The translations under genes were made by a program, and so were the position numbers. Under the pieces are notes generated by a model. It was not told where the DNA came from, ran no database searches, and saw nothing but the letters and a program-made list of their open reading frames with translations. From Rhodobacterales bacterium UBA3077 (GTDB lineage: Bacteria; Pseudomonadota; Alphaproteobacteria; Rhodobacterales; Rhodobacteraceae), in assembly GCA_002366685.1 (NCBI GenBank), contig DFBP01000001.1:11328-17599 (forward strand): 6,272 nucleotides of DNA, in the 5' to 3' direction. Shown in pieces: positions 5,061 through 6,272 of this stretch; the first letter of the stretch is position 1, and every line of letters starts with the position of its first letter.

Positions 5061-6272
5061 CTAAACCGAACTTTCAGGCACAAGGACCTCGCGCTTGCCA
5101 ACGTGGTTGGCAGGCGAAACTACGCCCATGTCTTCCATTTCTTCCACCAGCTTGGCCGCTTTATTGTACCCAATCGAGAGCTTGCGCTGGATGTAGGATA
5201 TCGAACATTTGCGGTCTCTTGCCACAATGGCGATAGCTTGGTCAAGCAAGGCGTTTTTGTCAGCCTCGTCGGTGCCGAGACCGAGCACTGCGTCTATTTC
5301 TGCGCTATTGCCGCCTTTGGGCCCTTCAACCACGCTGGTTACATATTCCGGCGCACCCTGTGCTTTGAGGAAGTTCACGATCTCCTCAACTTCCTGATCC
5401 GACACAAACGGCCCGTGCACGCGGGTTATACGGCCGCCACCCGCCATAAACAGCATGTCACCCTTGCCCAGCAATTGCTCGGCGCCCATCTCGCCCAGCA
5501 CGGTGCGGCTGTCGATTTTCGAGGTGACCTGAAAGCTGATCCGGGTCGGGAAGTTGGCCTTAATGGTGCCGGTAATTACATCGACCGAGGGGCGCTGCGT
5601 GGCCATGATCAAGTGAATCCCCGCCGCACGGGCCATCTGGGCCAAGCGCTGAATACAAGCCTCAATCTCTTTGCCGGCGACCATCATCAGGTCGGCCATT
5701 TCGTCAACGATTATAACGATATAAGGCATTTTTTCGAGCGAATACTCTTCGGTCTCGAACACAGGCTCGCCGGTGTCATCGTCAAAGCCGGTTTGAACGG
5801 TGCGGGTAAAGGCCTCACCCTTCCTGAGCGCATCTTCGATCCGGCCGTTAAAGGCTTCAATCCCGCGCACATTGAGTTTGGACATCTTCCGGTAACGCTC
5901 TTCCATCTCGGCAACAGCCCATTTGAGCGCCACTACGGCTTTCTTGGGGTCGGTCACCACTGGCGAAAGCAGGTGCGGGATGCCGTCATAAACGGAAAGC
6001 TCCAGCATTTTCGGGTCGATCATGATCAACCGGCATTCTTCCGGCGAGAGCGCGTAAAGCAGCGAGAGGATCATGGTGTTGATCCCGACAGATTTACCAG
6101 AACCAGTTGTCCCGGCAATCAACAAGTGCGGCATTTTCGCGAGGTTCACCACAACAGGTTCGCCGCCGATATCTTTACCCAGCGCCATTGGCAACTTGTG
6201 CTTGCTGTCCCCAAAAGCGCGCGATGCGAATATCTCGCGCAGCAGCACCATTTCACGGTGTTCGTTTGGCAG
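5061..6272 (-). CDS. ftsK: DNA translocase FtsK (partial, C-terminal motor and gamma domain)
   Basis: These are the last 403 residues of FtsK, the septal hexameric ATPase that pumps DNA towards dif during chromosome segregation; the gene runs off the right edge, so the membrane anchor and linker are absent from the window. The frame is open from the first base at 6272 (LPNEHRE followed by MVLLREI), so the internal ATG at 6251 is not the start. Counting from that Met, Walker A GTTGSGKS is at 47-54, the IDPKMLELSVY motif at 79-89, Walker B with IIVDEMADLM at 180-189, and MATQRPSVDVITG at 216-228. The C-terminal winged-helix gamma domain, which reads KOPS sequences and contacts XerD, covers about 333-396 (ending in the SIGYNKAAKLVEEMEDMGVV type sequence). 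All key residues are intact. The downstream neighbour is lolA, 69 bases away. Confidence 0.97.
   Translation of the reverse strand: MPNEHREMVLLREIFASRAFGDSKHKLPMALGKDIGGEPVVVNLAKMPHLLIAGTTGSGKSVGINTMILSLLYALSPEECRLIMIDPKMLELSVYDGIPHLLSPVVTDPKKAVVALKWAVAEMEERYRKMSKLNVRGIEAFNGRIEDALRKGEAFTRTVQTGFDDDTGEPVFETEEYSLEKMPYIVIIVDEMADLMMVAGKEIEACIQRLAQMARAAGIHLIMATQRPSVDVITGTIKANFPTRISFQVTSKIDSRTVLGEMGAEQLLGKGDMLFMAGGGRITRVHGPFVSDQEVEEIVNFLKAQGAPEYVTSVVEGPKGGNSAEIDAVLGLGTDEADKNALLDQAIAIVARDRKCSISYIQRKLSIGYNKAAKLVEEMEDMGVVSPANHVGKREVLVPESSV

Noticed and set aside
1..6272. CRISPR array, tRNA, insertion sequence, phage or toxin-antitoxin genes
   Set aside because: I looked for spaced direct repeats, cloverleaf-like segments, terminal inverted repeats, transposase motifs and small paired toxin-type genes and saw none.

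Overview
The window looks like ordinary chromosomal DNA from an alphaproteobacterium, most likely of the Rhodobacterales/Roseobacter type. This rests on gene content and protein style (an ftsK-lolA pair, a short S49 peptidase followed by a tiny zinc-ribbon protein, a Ca2+/Na+ antiporter and an SDR enzyme, and a Cys-less TusE/DsrC-like protein) and on a moderately high GC content judged by eye. No database search was run. Coding density is very high: no gene-free stretch exceeds about 90 bases. I see no tRNA, rRNA, CRISPR array, insertion sequence, prophage gene or integration site.

Left block (1-2302, minus strand). Read in the direction of transcription there are four genes: an S49 peptidase (SppA/SohB type, start near 2302), a 58-residue single-membrane-span zinc-ribbon protein, a Ca2+/Na+ antiporter (CaCA family), and the N-terminal 131 residues of an SDR oxidoreductase that resembles pteridine reductases and runs off the left edge. 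The gaps between them are 4, 0 and 2 bases, so they almost certainly form one translationally coupled operon.

Centre (2402-3899, plus strand). A Tas-like aldo/keto reductase is transcribed divergently from the S49 operon across a 90-base gap. After 74 bases comes a small TusE/DsrC-family protein that has no cysteine at all, and then a clear intrinsic terminator at 3866-3899.

Right block (3948-6272, minus strand). In transcription order this holds the C-terminal part of the DNA translocase FtsK (running off the right edge), the periplasmic lipoprotein carrier LolA, and a 122-residue four-span membrane protein of unknown function. The block converges on the tusE-like gene. Proximity of ftsK and lolA is also seen in E. 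coli, so this part is conserved housekeeping DNA.

I found no convincing undescribed multi-gene system. The points most worth a second look are the Cys-less DsrC/TusE relative, the membrane-anchored zinc-ribbon microprotein locked between an S49 peptidase and an ion exchanger, and a Tat-like twin-arginine motif at the LolA N-terminus.
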